The notes under the pieces were generated by a model. That model saw only the letters and a program-made list of their open reading frames with translations. It was not told the DNA's origin and did not search any database. The position numbers were made by a program, and so were the translations under genes. Shown here piece by piece: positions 40,772-51,143 of a stretch of DNA of 64,000 nt (positions are counted from its first letter, which is position 1; each line of letters starts with the position of its first letter). This DNA is from Caulobacter radicis. Lineage in GTDB: Bacteria > Pseudomonadota > Alphaproteobacteria > Caulobacterales > Caulobacteraceae. The DNA lies in assembly GCF_003094615.1 (NCBI RefSeq), contig NZ_QDKO01000009.1:248001-312000 (forward strand), written 5' to 3'.

Positions 40772-41536
40772 ATGCAAGCCCAGGTCGCCTCGCTCTATCG
40801 CCATCCCGTCAAGGGGTTCACGCCCGAACGGCTTTCGGCCGCGACGCTGGAGGCGGGCGCCTGCTTTCCCTGCGACCGGCTGTACGCGGTCGAGGACGGG
40901 CCCAGCGGCTTCGACATGGACGCGCCGTCGCACCTGTCGAAGATGAAGTTCACGGTGCTGGCCAAGATCCCGGCCGTGGCCAAGGCCCGCACCGCCTATG
41001 ACGAAGCCAGCGGCGTGCTGACCGCCTCGGCCGAAGGGCTGGCGCCGTTCTCGGGCGATCTTTCCGGCGACGACGGCCGGCGCGGCTTCGAGGCCTGGCT
41101 GGCGGCCTTGCTGGGCGACGAGGCGAAAGGCCCGCTGCGCGTGCTGGAAGGACCGGGCGCGCACCGGTTCATGGACAGCAAGCAGGGCTTCGTCTCGATC
41201 GTGAACCTGGCCAGCGTGCGCGATCTGGCCGAGAAGATCGGCCGTCCGGTCGATCCCCTGCGTTTCCGCGCCAACCTCTATGTCGAGGGCTGGCCGGCCT
41301 GGGTCGAGAACGGCTGGGCGGGCAAAACCGTGCGGGTCGGCGATGCGACGGCGCAGGTGCTCAAGCCCATCGTCCGCTGCGCCGCCACCCATGTCGATCC
41401 GGTCACCGCCGAGCGCGATATCGAGGTGGTGAAGGCCCTGTTCGACAACTACGGCCACACCTTCTGCGGCATCTACCTGAACGTCACTGCCGGCGGCGCG
41501 GTGGGGCAGGGCGATGCGGTGGTGGTCGAGGCCTAG
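40772..41536 (+). CDS. MOSC domain protein (YcbX/mARC-like)
   Basis: A 254-residue protein. The N-terminal MOSC_N beta barrel opens AQVASLYRHPVKGFTPERL, and GACFPCDRLYAVEDG is the conserved RxW/Cys-like stretch. The MOSC domain includes GFVSIVNLASVRDLAEKIG and the conserved Cys in LKPIVRCAATHVDP, the likely molybdenum ligand by analogy with mARC/YcbX. There is no ferredoxin domain. Such proteins reduce N-hydroxylated compounds with a sulfurated Moco. The stop shares CTAG with the convergent DUF1028 gene. Confidence 0.85.
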   Translation: MQAQVASLYRHPVKGFTPERLSAATLEAGACFPCDRLYAVEDGPSGFDMDAPSHLSKMKFTVLAKIPAVAKARTAYDEASGVLTASAEGLAPFSGDLSGDDGRRGFEAWLAALLGDEAKGPLRVLEGPGAHRFMDSKQGFVSIVNLASVRDLAEKIGRPVDPLRFRANLYVEGWPAWVENGWAGKTVRVGDATAQVLKPIVRCAATHVDPVTAERDIEVVKALFDNYGHTFCGIYLNVTAGGAVGQGDAVVVEA

Positions 41537-42486
41537 AAGCGGCTCAGCGCCGGGTCCTCGCGGACAGGGGCGAACAGCGGGTCGTCGCGCTCCATCCTCG
41601 CCCACTTCGGATTGAGACGGTGCATGGCCGCCAGGGCCTGCACCGCCCCGGCGCGGTCGCCCATCGACATTCGCAGGCGCGCGGCCCGACGCCAGACGCG
41701 GTCCCAGTCGCCGCCCAGGCCGATGGCGGCCGTGATCTCGTTCCGGGCGGCGTCAGGCTTGCCCCTACGCGCGGCGCGCTCGGCGGCGGCCAGCCGCTCG
41801 TTGGCCTGGCGCAGGTTCAGCAGGCGGCGCAGTTCGGCGACCGGCGCGGCGGAGGCGTCCACCCGCAGGTCGATATCGCTCCAGCCGCCATCGACGGTGC
41901 GGACCAGAAGCGCCGCCGACATCCGCCCCGTGGTCTGGCCGCCCGCCGCCTCGCCGGCTTCCAGGGCGGCCATCAGCCGGTCGGGCAGGGGGCCGCTCGC
42001 CCGCGTGAAGGCCGCTTTCATCGCTTCGAGCACCTGCGCGCCCGCCAGGCCGTTGCCCTGGACGCTGTAGCCGGCCTGGGTCTGGTGTCCCGCCCAGGTC
42101 GAGGCGGCGGCTTCGGCGCCGGTGAAGGCGAAGGTCCGGCCGTCGGCCGCGACCACGGCGACCTGCCGCCAGCTTGGGTCCTGGTCCTCGAAGCCGCCGT
42201 CCTCGGCCAGCAGGGTGGTCACGACCGCCTGCGGATCCTGACCGCGAGCCAAGAGGGCGAGCCCCTTGGGGCCGTAGTGCGGGTTGGTCTCGAACTGGGT
42301 GACGACCGCGCCGACCCCGCCCTGCGCGTAGGCCACGCTGGCGCCGACGGCCAGGTTGTTGGTGGCGACCGCCACGCCGCAGGTCTTCTGGGCGTCGCAG
42401 GCCACGATCGAGAAGGTGGCGGCGGCGGGCGTGGCCAGGGCGACCAGACCGCAACCGGCCAGACCCGCGAACATCGAACGGAACAT
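41533..42486 (-). CDS. Secreted DUF1028 protein (Ntn-hydrolase-like)
   Basis: A 317-residue protein. The frame runs far upstream, but MFRSMFAGLAGCG has GGGGGA 7 nt before and opens a signal peptide ending at TPAAA. TFSIVACDAQKTCGVAVATN directly after it is the DUF1028 N-terminus, where a Thr or Ser after cleavage could act as an N-terminal nucleophile. GVGAVVTQFETNPHYGPKGL and YSVQGNGLAGAQVLEAM are the other family blocks. The last 90 residues are helical and TPR-like (RRAARLRMSMGDRAGAVQAL). Function unknown; hydrolase activity is only proposed for the family. Confidence 0.82.
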   Translation of the reverse strand: MFRSMFAGLAGCGLVALATPAAATFSIVACDAQKTCGVAVATNNLAVGASVAYAQGGVGAVVTQFETNPHYGPKGLALLARGQDPQAVVTTLLAEDGGFEDQDPSWRQVAVVAADGRTFAFTGAEAAASTWAGHQTQAGYSVQGNGLAGAQVLEAMKAAFTRASGPLPDRLMAALEAGEAAGGQTTGRMSAALLVRTVDGGWSDIDLRVDASAAPVAELRRLLNLRQANERLAAAERAARRGKPDAARNEITAAIGLGGDWDRVWRRAARLRMSMGDRAGAVQALAAMHRLNPKWARMERDDPLFAPVREDPALSRF

Positions 42487-42693
42487 GTCGTCATCCCCCT
42501 GATCCCGGCCCCTGATCCCGGGGCGCGACTGTTCCGGCGGCGCCTCCGGGCTGTCACGTGAAAAGTGGTTCATGCCGCGCGTCGACGGCCTTGCGCGGCG
42601 CGGGTTTCGAGGCGCCACCGGAGCGGACCAAGAGGGGCGCCCGCAGCAGGTCCGAACAAGCAACAGCGCATCGCCGCCGCTAATCCATCCGCA

Positions 42694-42725
42694 ATCTCGC
42701 CCTCGATCTCGCCCTCGATCTCGCG
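42694..42725. repeat. 12-bp tandem repeat ATCTCGCCCTCG upstream of prmC
   Basis: Two perfect copies and a partial third (ATCTCGCG) lie about 30 nt before the prmC start, in a spot where promoter elements are expected. It may be a variable-number tract. Confidence 0.7.
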
Positions 42726-42756
42726 TTGGGGGCCGCGACGCGCTATTGGAGCCGCC

Positions 42757-43626
42757 ATGACCCTCACCCTCGTCAAAGCCTGGAACGGCGCCAAGGAGCG
42801 CCTGAAGGAAGCCGGCATCGATCAGCCCGCCATCGACGCGCGCCTGATGCTTGAAGTCGCCGCCGGCGTCAGCCGCACCGACATCATCACCGACCCCTAT
42901 CGTGAGCTGACCGCCGAGCAGCTGGCCACGCTGGACGACTACCTGGAGCGCCGCGCCCGCCGCGAGCCGGTCAGCCACATCATCGGCCGCAAGGGCTTCT
43001 GGAAGATCCTGCTGTCGGTGACCAAGGACGTCCTGACCCCGCGTCCGGAAACCGAGGTCATCGTCGACGAGGTGCTCAAGGCCTTCCCGGAGACCATGGC
43101 CTTCAACATGCTGGACCTGGGCGTGGGCTCGGGTTCGATGCTGCTGGCGATCCTGGCCGAGCGCCCGGCCGCCAAGGGCCTGGGGATCGATATTTCCGAG
43201 GAGGCCCTGGCCGTGGCGCGCGAGAACGCGGCCAACCTGGACCTCGACGGCCGCGTGGCGCTGATGCGCGGCGACTGGACGACCGGCCTGGGCGACGCGT
43301 CGTTCGACGTGGTGGTCTCCAACCCGCCCTACATCCCCACCGCCGACATCGACACCCTGGAGCCGGAAGTTCGCGACCACGAGCCGCGCCTGGCCCTGGA
43401 CGGCGGGGCCGACGGCCTGACCGCCTATCGCGCCCTGGCGCCCGAGATCCTGCGGGTGCTCAAGCCGGGCGGCCTGTTCTGCGTCGAGATCGGTTTCGAC
43501 CAGTCGGCCGACGTCGAGATCCTGTTCAAGGCCGCCGGCGCCCAGAACGTGCGGACGGTCAAGGATCTGTCCACTCACGACCGTGTTGTCACGGGCTTCA
43601 AAAACCCCTTGGAAACGCCGGCGTGA
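42757..43626 (+). CDS. prmC: Release factor glutamine methyltransferase
   Basis: A 289-residue class I methyltransferase. VVVSNPPYIPTADID contains the NPPY motif used for glutamine N5-methylation, MLDLGVGSGSMLLAIL is motif I, and REPVSHIIGRKGFWKI is the N-terminal PrmC/HemK signature. It methylates the GGQ Gln of release factors. MTLTLVKAWNG is selected over the longer frame because GGAG lies 5 nt upstream. It is 4.1 kb away from its substrate gene prfA. Confidence 0.95.
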   Translation: MTLTLVKAWNGAKERLKEAGIDQPAIDARLMLEVAAGVSRTDIITDPYRELTAEQLATLDDYLERRARREPVSHIIGRKGFWKILLSVTKDVLTPRPETEVIVDEVLKAFPETMAFNMLDLGVGSGSMLLAILAERPAAKGLGIDISEEALAVARENAANLDLDGRVALMRGDWTTGLGDASFDVVVSNPPYIPTADIDTLEPEVRDHEPRLALDGGADGLTAYRALAPEILRVLKPGGLFCVEIGFDQSADVEILFKAAGAQNVRTVKDLSTHDRVVTGFKNPLETPA

Positions 43627-43674
43627 GGCGGTAGACGATGAGGGTCTCCTTCCAAATCGCCGGGTGACGGGAAG

Positions 43675-43696
43675 AGCGGTCGTTTCGACGGCCGCT
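43675..43696 (+). other. TTCG-loop hairpin after prmC
   Basis: AGCGGTCGT and ACGGCCGCT form a 9-bp stem (one G-T pair) around the stable loop TTCG, in the 252-bp gap before the DUF4167 gene. The gap also has repeated GTCTCAAGA words near 43775 and 43820. No T-tract. Confidence 0.4.
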
Positions 43697-43878
43697 AGAC
43701 ACATCCGGCAGGCGCGAACGGCCGACGAGGCCGAAAGCCGCGCCCGATCCGGACGGAGACTCTACGGAAACCCAGGTCTCAAGAACATCGAAGGCGAGCC
43801 CGAGACGGGCGCACCCAGTCTCAAGAGACCGAATACCGATCGGGCTAAAGTGTCCAGATCGGACAGGTTTAGAAGAAG

Positions 43879-44973
43879 ATGAGAGATTTCAAGGGCATGA
43901 AGCGCCAGCGTGGCCGCAACAACCGCGGGGGCGGTGGTGGCAAGCCGCAGCAGCACAACGCCAACCGGGCCTTCGATTCGAACGGTCCCGATGGCGTGAA
44001 GGTCCGCGGCGCGGCCCAGAGCGTCTATGAAAAGTACCAGCAGCTGGCTCGTGACGCCTCGTCGTCCGGCGACCGGGTGCTGGCCGAGAACTACCTGCAG
44101 CACGCCGAGCACTATTTCCGCGTCCTGCGCGCCATCCAGCCGAATCGTCCGGTCAGCGACATCATCGGCAAGGACGCCTATTCGGCCTACGAGATCGACT
44201 TCGAGGCCGAGCCGGAAGAGGCCCCCGAGGCCCCGCCGGCCGCCGAGACGCCCGCCGAGGGCGCCGAAGGCGGCGAGGGCGGTGAAGGTCAGGGCGAGCA
44301 ACGCCGCAACCGCGACCGCTTCGAGAACCGCGACCGTGACCGCAATCGCGATCGTGACCGCGATGGCCAGCAGGGCGAAGGCCGCCGCGACCGCTGGCGC
44401 GACCGCGACGACCGTGACCGCAACCGCGATGATCGTCCCCGTGACGACCGTCCGCGTGATGATCGTCCCCGCGATGACCGCCCGCGCGAAGACCGCTTCC
44501 GTGACCGTGACGATCGCCCCCGCGACGACCGTCCGCGCGAAGAGCGCCAGCCGCGCGAGGACCGTCCGGCGGCCGAAGGCGGCGAATTCCAGGGCGAGGC
44601 CCGCGAAGGCCGCCGCTCGCGCCGTGACCGGGATCGTGACCGCAATCGCGATCGTGACCGCGGCGAGCGCGACCCGCTGGCCGTGATCGAGCCGGAAGCC
44701 GCCCCGCTGGGCGGCGAGGCGCAGGCGGCCGAAAGCTCGCCGGTGCTGCGCGGCCAGGACGGCGCCGTCAGCCACGCTCCGGCGTTCCTGGGTCGCAAGT
44801 CCGAGCCCAAGCCCGCTCCCGAACCCAAGGCCGAAGCCGCTCCGGCGGCCGAGAGCCCCGTCGCGCCGGCCCCCGAGGCCGCCGGCGAAGAGGTCAAGAA
44901 GCCCCGTCGTCGCCGCGCCCCGCGCAGCTTCGAAGGCGGCGATTCCCCGGCTCCCGAGTCGGAAGACGCCTGA
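43879..44973 (+). CDS. DUF4167 protein with long Arg/Asp low-complexity region
   Basis: A 364-residue protein. Residues 1-95 form the DUF4167 domain: a basic Gly-rich start (MKRQRGRNNRGGGGG), then RAFDSNGPDGVKVRGAAQSV, YEKYQQLARDASSSGDRVLA and ENYLQHAEHYFRVLRAIQPN. Residues about 150-270 are a low-complexity run of Arg-Asp and Asp-Asp-Arg-Pro repeats, followed by an acidic Ala/Pro/Glu tail and a basic end (KKPRRRRAPRSF). The composition suggests RNA binding or phase-separating behaviour. In many alphaproteobacteria this gene lies between prmC and clpB, as here. The function is unknown. Confidence 0.9.
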   Translation: MRDFKGMKRQRGRNNRGGGGGKPQQHNANRAFDSNGPDGVKVRGAAQSVYEKYQQLARDASSSGDRVLAENYLQHAEHYFRVLRAIQPNRPVSDIIGKDAYSAYEIDFEAEPEEAPEAPPAAETPAEGAEGGEGGEGQGEQRRNRDRFENRDRDRNRDRDRDGQQGEGRRDRWRDRDDRDRNRDDRPRDDRPRDDRPRDDRPREDRFRDRDDRPRDDRPREERQPREDRPAAEGGEFQGEAREGRRSRRDRDRDRNRDRDRGERDPLAVIEPEAAPLGGEAQAAESSPVLRGQDGAVSHAPAFLGRKSEPKPAPEPKAEAAPAAESPVAPAPEAAGEEVKKPRRRRAPRSFEGGDSPAPESEDA

Positions 44974-44987
44974 GACGTTCGTTAGAC

Positions 44988-45012
44988 TCCGCCGCGAGGA
45001 CTTGGCGGCGGA
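44988..45012 (+). other. Hairpin after the DUF4167 gene
   Basis: TCCGCCGC and GCGGCGGA form a perfect 8-bp stem with a 9-nt loop 14 nt after the stop; no T-tract follows. Confidence 0.4.
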
Positions 45013-45056
45013 TCAACCCATAGGCTAGGCTCCTCTGGACCACAGGGGAGCCAGCC

Positions 45057-46088
45057 ATGGGCGGGCGTGGAGCACAGTCAGGCGGCGCGGGCGAAGAGGC
45101 CCGCTATCGCGCCATCGTCGACACGGCGGTGGACGCCATCGTCGTCATAGATGAGCACGGCCGCATCGAAGCCTTCAATCCCGCCGCCGAGCGCCTGTTC
45201 GGCTATGCGGCGTCCGACATGATCGGATCCAACGTCAACGGCCTGATGCCCGAGCCGCACCACGCGGCCCACGACGGCTATCTCGACACCTACCGCCGCA
45301 CCGGCGAGCGCCGGATCATCGGCATCGGCCGCGAGGTGTTCGGCCGCCGCCAGGACGGCACGACCTTTCCTCTGGAGCTTTCCATCGCCGAGTGGCGGTC
45401 GGGCGGGCGGCGGTTCTTCACCGGCGTGATGCGCGACGTCACCGAGCGCAAGCGGACCGAGGAGCTGCAGCGGCTGCTGGTCAACGAGCTCAATCACCGG
45501 GTCAAGAACACCCTGGCCACCGTGCAGTCGGTGGCCGGCCAGACCCTGCGCAACGCCGCCGACCTGGGCGACGCCCGCGAGTCGCTGACCACGCGCCTGC
45601 TGGCCCTGGCCCGCACCCACGACATCCTGACCCGCGAGAGCTGGGACGGCGCGGACCTGCACGACATCATGGCCGGCCTCGTCGACTCCTACGGCGACGC
45701 CTCGCGCTTCGAGCTGGCCGGGCCGCCGGTGCGGCTGTCGCCCAAGACCGCGCTGTCGCTGTCGCTGGCGCTGCACGAACTGACCACCAACGCCGCCAAG
45801 TACGGGGCCCTGTCGCAATCGACGGGGCTGGTGCGGGTGGGCTGGAGCCGGGAAGGCGAGGGCGACGACGAGCGGCTGCGCCTGCTCTGGCAGGAGGCCG
45901 GCGGCCCGCCGGTCTCGCCGCCCGAGCGCCAGGGCTTCGGCAGCCGCCTGATCACCCGGGGGCTGGCCCTGGAACTCGATGGCGAGGCGGCGCTGGACTA
46001 TCCGCCCGAGGGCGTGGTCTGCACCATCGTCGCCCGCATCCGCCGCCGTCCGGCCGCCCAGCCGACGCCGGCCAGGGGAGCCGCCTGA
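45057..46088 (+). CDS. HWE-family histidine kinase with one PAS domain
   Basis: A 343-residue soluble kinase. The PAS domain (15-130) is FixL-like in sequence (YRAIVDTAVDAIVVIDEHGR; AAERLFGYAASDMIGSNV) and ends in RDVTERKR. The kinase core has His147 in VNELNHRVKNTLATVQ, the N-box ALHELTTNAAKYGAL and LLWQEAGG, the HWE signature (here W-x-E). Despite the FixL-like PAS sequence, a haem ligand cannot be assigned without alignment. The stop overlaps the start of a response regulator gene (TGATG), so the two are a coupled pair. Confidence 0.9.
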   Translation: MGGRGAQSGGAGEEARYRAIVDTAVDAIVVIDEHGRIEAFNPAAERLFGYAASDMIGSNVNGLMPEPHHAAHDGYLDTYRRTGERRIIGIGREVFGRRQDGTTFPLELSIAEWRSGGRRFFTGVMRDVTERKRTEELQRLLVNELNHRVKNTLATVQSVAGQTLRNAADLGDARESLTTRLLALARTHDILTRESWDGADLHDIMAGLVDSYGDASRFELAGPPVRLSPKTALSLSLALHELTTNAAKYGALSQSTGLVRVGWSREGEGDDERLRLLWQEAGGPPVSPPERQGFGSRLITRGLALELDGEAALDYPPEGVVCTIVARIRRRPAAQPTPARGAA

Positions 46089-46426
46089 TGCGCGTGCTGA
46101 TCGTCGAGGACGAGATCATGGTCGCCATGCTGGTCGAGGACCTGCTGACCGACCTGGGCTGCGACGTCACCGGCCCGGCGGTCTCGGCCGAGACGGCGGT
46201 GGAGGCGGCGCGGCGCGAGATCGTCGACTTCGCCCTGCTGGACGTGAACCTCGACGGCGGCACCTCGTTCGCGGCCGCCGACATACTGCGAGCGCGCGGC
46301 GTGCCCTTCGCCTTCGTCACCGGCTATGGCGACCAGGGCGTGCGGCCCGACCTGCGCGACGCCCCGATCCTCAGCAAGCCGGTCGATCCCCGGCAGTTGG
46401 CCCGCACCATCGCCGCCGCCCGCTGA
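46088..46426 (+). CDS. Single-domain response regulator
   Basis: A 112-residue receiver domain with no output domain. The acidic pocket is in MRVLIVEDEIMVAMLVEDLL, the phospho-acceptor Asp in DFALLDVNLDGGTS, the Thr/Ser in FAFVTGYGDQG and the Lys in APILSKPVDPRQL. It is translated directly after the HWE kinase, so that kinase is the likely phosphate donor. Stand-alone receivers like this act as phosphate relays or bind protein partners. Confidence 0.92.
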   Translation: MRVLIVEDEIMVAMLVEDLLTDLGCDVTGPAVSAETAVEAARREIVDFALLDVNLDGGTSFAAADILRARGVPFAFVTGYGDQGVRPDLRDAPILSKPVDPRQLARTIAAAR

Positions 46427-46489
46427 GGCGAACCCTCCGGCCGCTGGCGAGTTACCTGTGCTCCTTCGACGTTCCCCGAGGAGCCGCCC

Positions 46490-47083
46490 ATGCGCGCCGT
46501 CGCCGCTCTCGCCCTGTCCTTCATCGCCGCAACGCCCGTCCTGGCCGCCTCGGGCGACTGGCGGCGCGATGCGACGCGCGAGGACATGCAGCGGATCGAG
46601 CGGCTGAACTCGGCCTGGGAAGGCGCGCTGTCCGAGGCCCGGCGCGGCGGCCACGCCCGCGACCTGCGGGCGCTGGGCGCGCTGGTCGAGCCGCGCGCGG
46701 CGCTGCCGCGACCGCAGCCGGCGCCCGGGACCTACCAGTGCCGCACGATCAAGCTGGGCAGCCCGGGCGGCCGGGGGCTGCCCTACGTCGCCTACGGCTG
46801 GTTCCGCTGCCGGGTGGAGCTGACGCCGGGCGGCGACCTCCTGCTGGAAAAGACCACGGGCTCGCAGCGCCAGGCCGGCAACCTCTATCCCGACAGCGAC
46901 CGGCGGCTGGTGTTCCTCGGCGCGGTGGCGTGGGGCGACCGCGAGGGCCGGGCGACCTACCGCCGCGACCCCGAGCGTGACCAGGCCGGGGTGTTCGAGC
47001 GCATCGGGCCCAATCGCTACCGCCTGGTCATGCCCTGGCCCAAGCAGGAATCGAAGCTCGACATCCTCGAGCTGAAGCGGTGA
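46490..47083 (+). CDS. DUF4893 family secreted protein
   Basis: A 197-residue protein with signal peptide (AVAALALSFIAATPVLAA). The mature sequence follows the DUF4893 pattern: DATREDMQRIERLNSAWEGA, then PAPGTYQCRTIKLGS, YVAYGWFRCRVELTPGGDLL, KTTGSQRQAGNLYPD and RYRLVMPWPKQESKLDILEL. Two Cys may pair. GAGGAG lies 8 nt before the ATG. It follows the two-component pair by 63 nt. Function unknown. Confidence 0.85.
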   Translation: MRAVAALALSFIAATPVLAASGDWRRDATREDMQRIERLNSAWEGALSEARRGGHARDLRALGALVEPRAALPRPQPAPGTYQCRTIKLGSPGGRGLPYVAYGWFRCRVELTPGGDLLLEKTTGSQRQAGNLYPDSDRRLVFLGAVAWGDREGRATYRRDPERDQAGVFERIGPNRYRLVMPWPKQESKLDILELKR

Positions 47084-47091
47084 CCTTGAGG

Positions 47092-47223
47092 CCCTCTTCC
47101 TGTGGGAGAGGCGCCCGCGAAGCGGACGGAGAGGGGAGGGGCTTCTGACCTTCCAGCGCCTCGAAAGCTGAAAACGGCCCCCCTCCGGCGCTTCGCGCCA
47201 CCTCCCCCGGAGGGGGAGGATCT
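47092..47223. repeat. GC-rich palindromic intergenic repeat, copy 5
   Basis: Left module CCCTCTTCCTGTGGGAGAGG, right module CACCTCCCCCGGAGGGGGAG, spacer with GCTGAAAAC. It follows the DUF4893 gene and lies upstream of the M48 lipoprotein gene (tandem arrangement). Confidence 0.85.
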
Positions 47224-47286
47224 TGTTGCCAGCAGCCATCCCCAAGCCTTAAGTCGGGCCGTCGACAACAATAACGCGAGCCGTCC

Positions 47287-48036
47287 ATGCGCCTTCGTCC
47301 GTCGCTGGTCCTGATCGCCGGCCTGATGCTTTCGGGCTGCGCCTACAACGCCGAGCTTGGCCGCGACCAGTTCGCCATGGTCGACGAGGCCAGCCTGGCG
47401 CGGTCGGGCGAGCAGGCCTGGGAACAGACGCTGCGGACCAGCAAGGTCTCGAAGGACGCGCGGATGAACGCCCGGGTCACCACGGTGGGCCAGCGGATCA
47501 TCGAGGCGGCGGGCCTGGCCAACCGGCCGTGGGACTACGTGGTGTTCGACAACGACACCCCCAACGCCTTCGTGCTGCCGGGCGGCCATATCGGCGTCAA
47601 TTCGGGCCTGGTGCGCCTCGTCGACAACGACGACCAGCTGGCCGCTGTGCTCGGCCACGAGGCCGCCCACGTGCTGGGCCGCCACGCCGCCGAGCGCTAT
47701 TCGCAGCAGATGAGCACCCAGCTCGTCCTCGCCATCGCCCAGGCGGCCGCCGGGGGCGGAAGCAGCGACGGCGGCCGGGCCGTGGCCTCGCTGGGCGGGG
47801 CGGGCGCGCAGATGGGCTTCCTGCTGCCGTTCTCGCGCAAGCACGAACTCGAGGCCGACCGCATCGGCGTCGACATCATGCAGCGCGCCGGCTATCGCCC
47901 GCGCGAGGCCGTGACCCTGTGGCGCAAGATGCAGGCGCAGGGCGGCTCGGGCCGGCCGGAGTTCGCCTCGACCCACCCCTCGGACGCAACCCGCATCCAG
48001 GCGCTGGAAAACTATCTGGCGAGCCAGGGCTGGTGA
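47287..48036 (+). CDS. Outer-membrane lipoprotein M48 metalloprotease (LoiP-like)
   Basis: A 249-residue protein with lipobox LSGC at residues 17-20 (VLIAGLMLSGCAYN). The zinc motif is HEAAH (124-128) in VLGHEAAHVLGRHAAERY, with the third ligand in KHELEADRIG. NDTPNAFVLPGGHIGVNSGL is the conserved edge strand of M48C proteases, and STHPSDATRIQALENYL is the C-terminal family signature. Length and lipobox match E. coli LoiP rather than full-length BepA. It degrades damaged envelope proteins by analogy. The chaperone gene clpB follows. Confidence 0.9.
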   Translation: MRLRPSLVLIAGLMLSGCAYNAELGRDQFAMVDEASLARSGEQAWEQTLRTSKVSKDARMNARVTTVGQRIIEAAGLANRPWDYVVFDNDTPNAFVLPGGHIGVNSGLVRLVDNDDQLAAVLGHEAAHVLGRHAAERYSQQMSTQLVLAIAQAAAGGGSSDGGRAVASLGGAGAQMGFLLPFSRKHELEADRIGVDIMQRAGYRPREAVTLWRKMQAQGGSGRPEFASTHPSDATRIQALENYLASQGW

Positions 48037-48041
48037 GCCTT

Positions 48042-48106
48042 GTGTGGCTCTAGGGCCACACTACATCCCCTGACGGACCGGGCCGTGCTCATCAGAGGCG
48101 GCCCGG
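48042..48106 (+). other. Two hairpins in the clpB upstream region
   Basis: GTGTGGC/GCCACAC (48042-48061, 6-nt loop) and CCGGGCCG/CGGCCCGG (48078-48106, 13-nt loop) are perfect stems in the 100-bp gap. No CIRCE element and no convincing heat-shock promoter spacing was found. Confidence 0.4.
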
Positions 48107-48136
48107 CCAGATCCGCCTAGTGAAGGGGACGCTGAC

Positions 48137-50722
<2,586 letters not shown>

Positions 50723-50747
50723 GCTCCGGCCTGAATTCGACGAGAAG

Positions 50748-50776
50748 CGCGCTTCGGTCCTCCGGGGCGCGTTTTT
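50748..50776 (+). terminator. Rho-independent terminator of clpB
   Basis: CGCGCTTCGG pairs with CCGGGGCGCG (two G-T pairs) around TCCT and is followed by five T, 25 nt after the stop codon. Confidence 0.85.
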
Positions 50777-51143
50777 CGTTTGCGGTGGCGCGAAAGCCGC
50801 CTACATCTAGAGGGAGAGCCGGACGCTTGTCCTGGCCGCCGGCGACGTTCACCCGATTCCGTCGGGAAGCGCCCAGAGCCCGAGTCGAGGGCTTGCGAGC
50901 CCGTCGCTCAGCCCCAAAAATCCTCTTCGAACTGAAAATAATTTATGGAACCAAATCGTGGTTCGAGCGATCGCGCGCGGTCAATAGAGTGACCAAGAGC
51001 ATAGGCTGCAAGCGGCGCCAATCGCGACAAGAACACGCCTATTTTTCGCCTCTGTCACCTGACGGTTTCGTAATGCGAAAGCTGAACGACCCGGATGATT
51101 GCGTAGGTCCAAGGTCAAGCTTTCTTTGGATCAATAGGAGAAG
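50777..51143. other. Noncoding region upstream of the OmpA-type lipoprotein gene
   Basis: This 367-bp gap changes from GC-rich to locally AT-rich around 50915-50965 and 51040-51140, unusual for the window. It has an inverted repeat GAACCA/TGGTTC (50948-50964), a -35-like CTGACGG at 51059 with a poor GCTGAACG downstream, and a TTCG/CGAA mini-hairpin. No tRNA or protein gene is seen; a long regulated leader or a small RNA is possible. Confidence 0.45.

Noticed and set aside
48037..48136. Heat-shock sigma-32 promoter for clpB
   Set aside because: CTTG at 48039 and the nearest C-rich -10-like block are about 21 nt apart from the extended -35, too far for the consensus.
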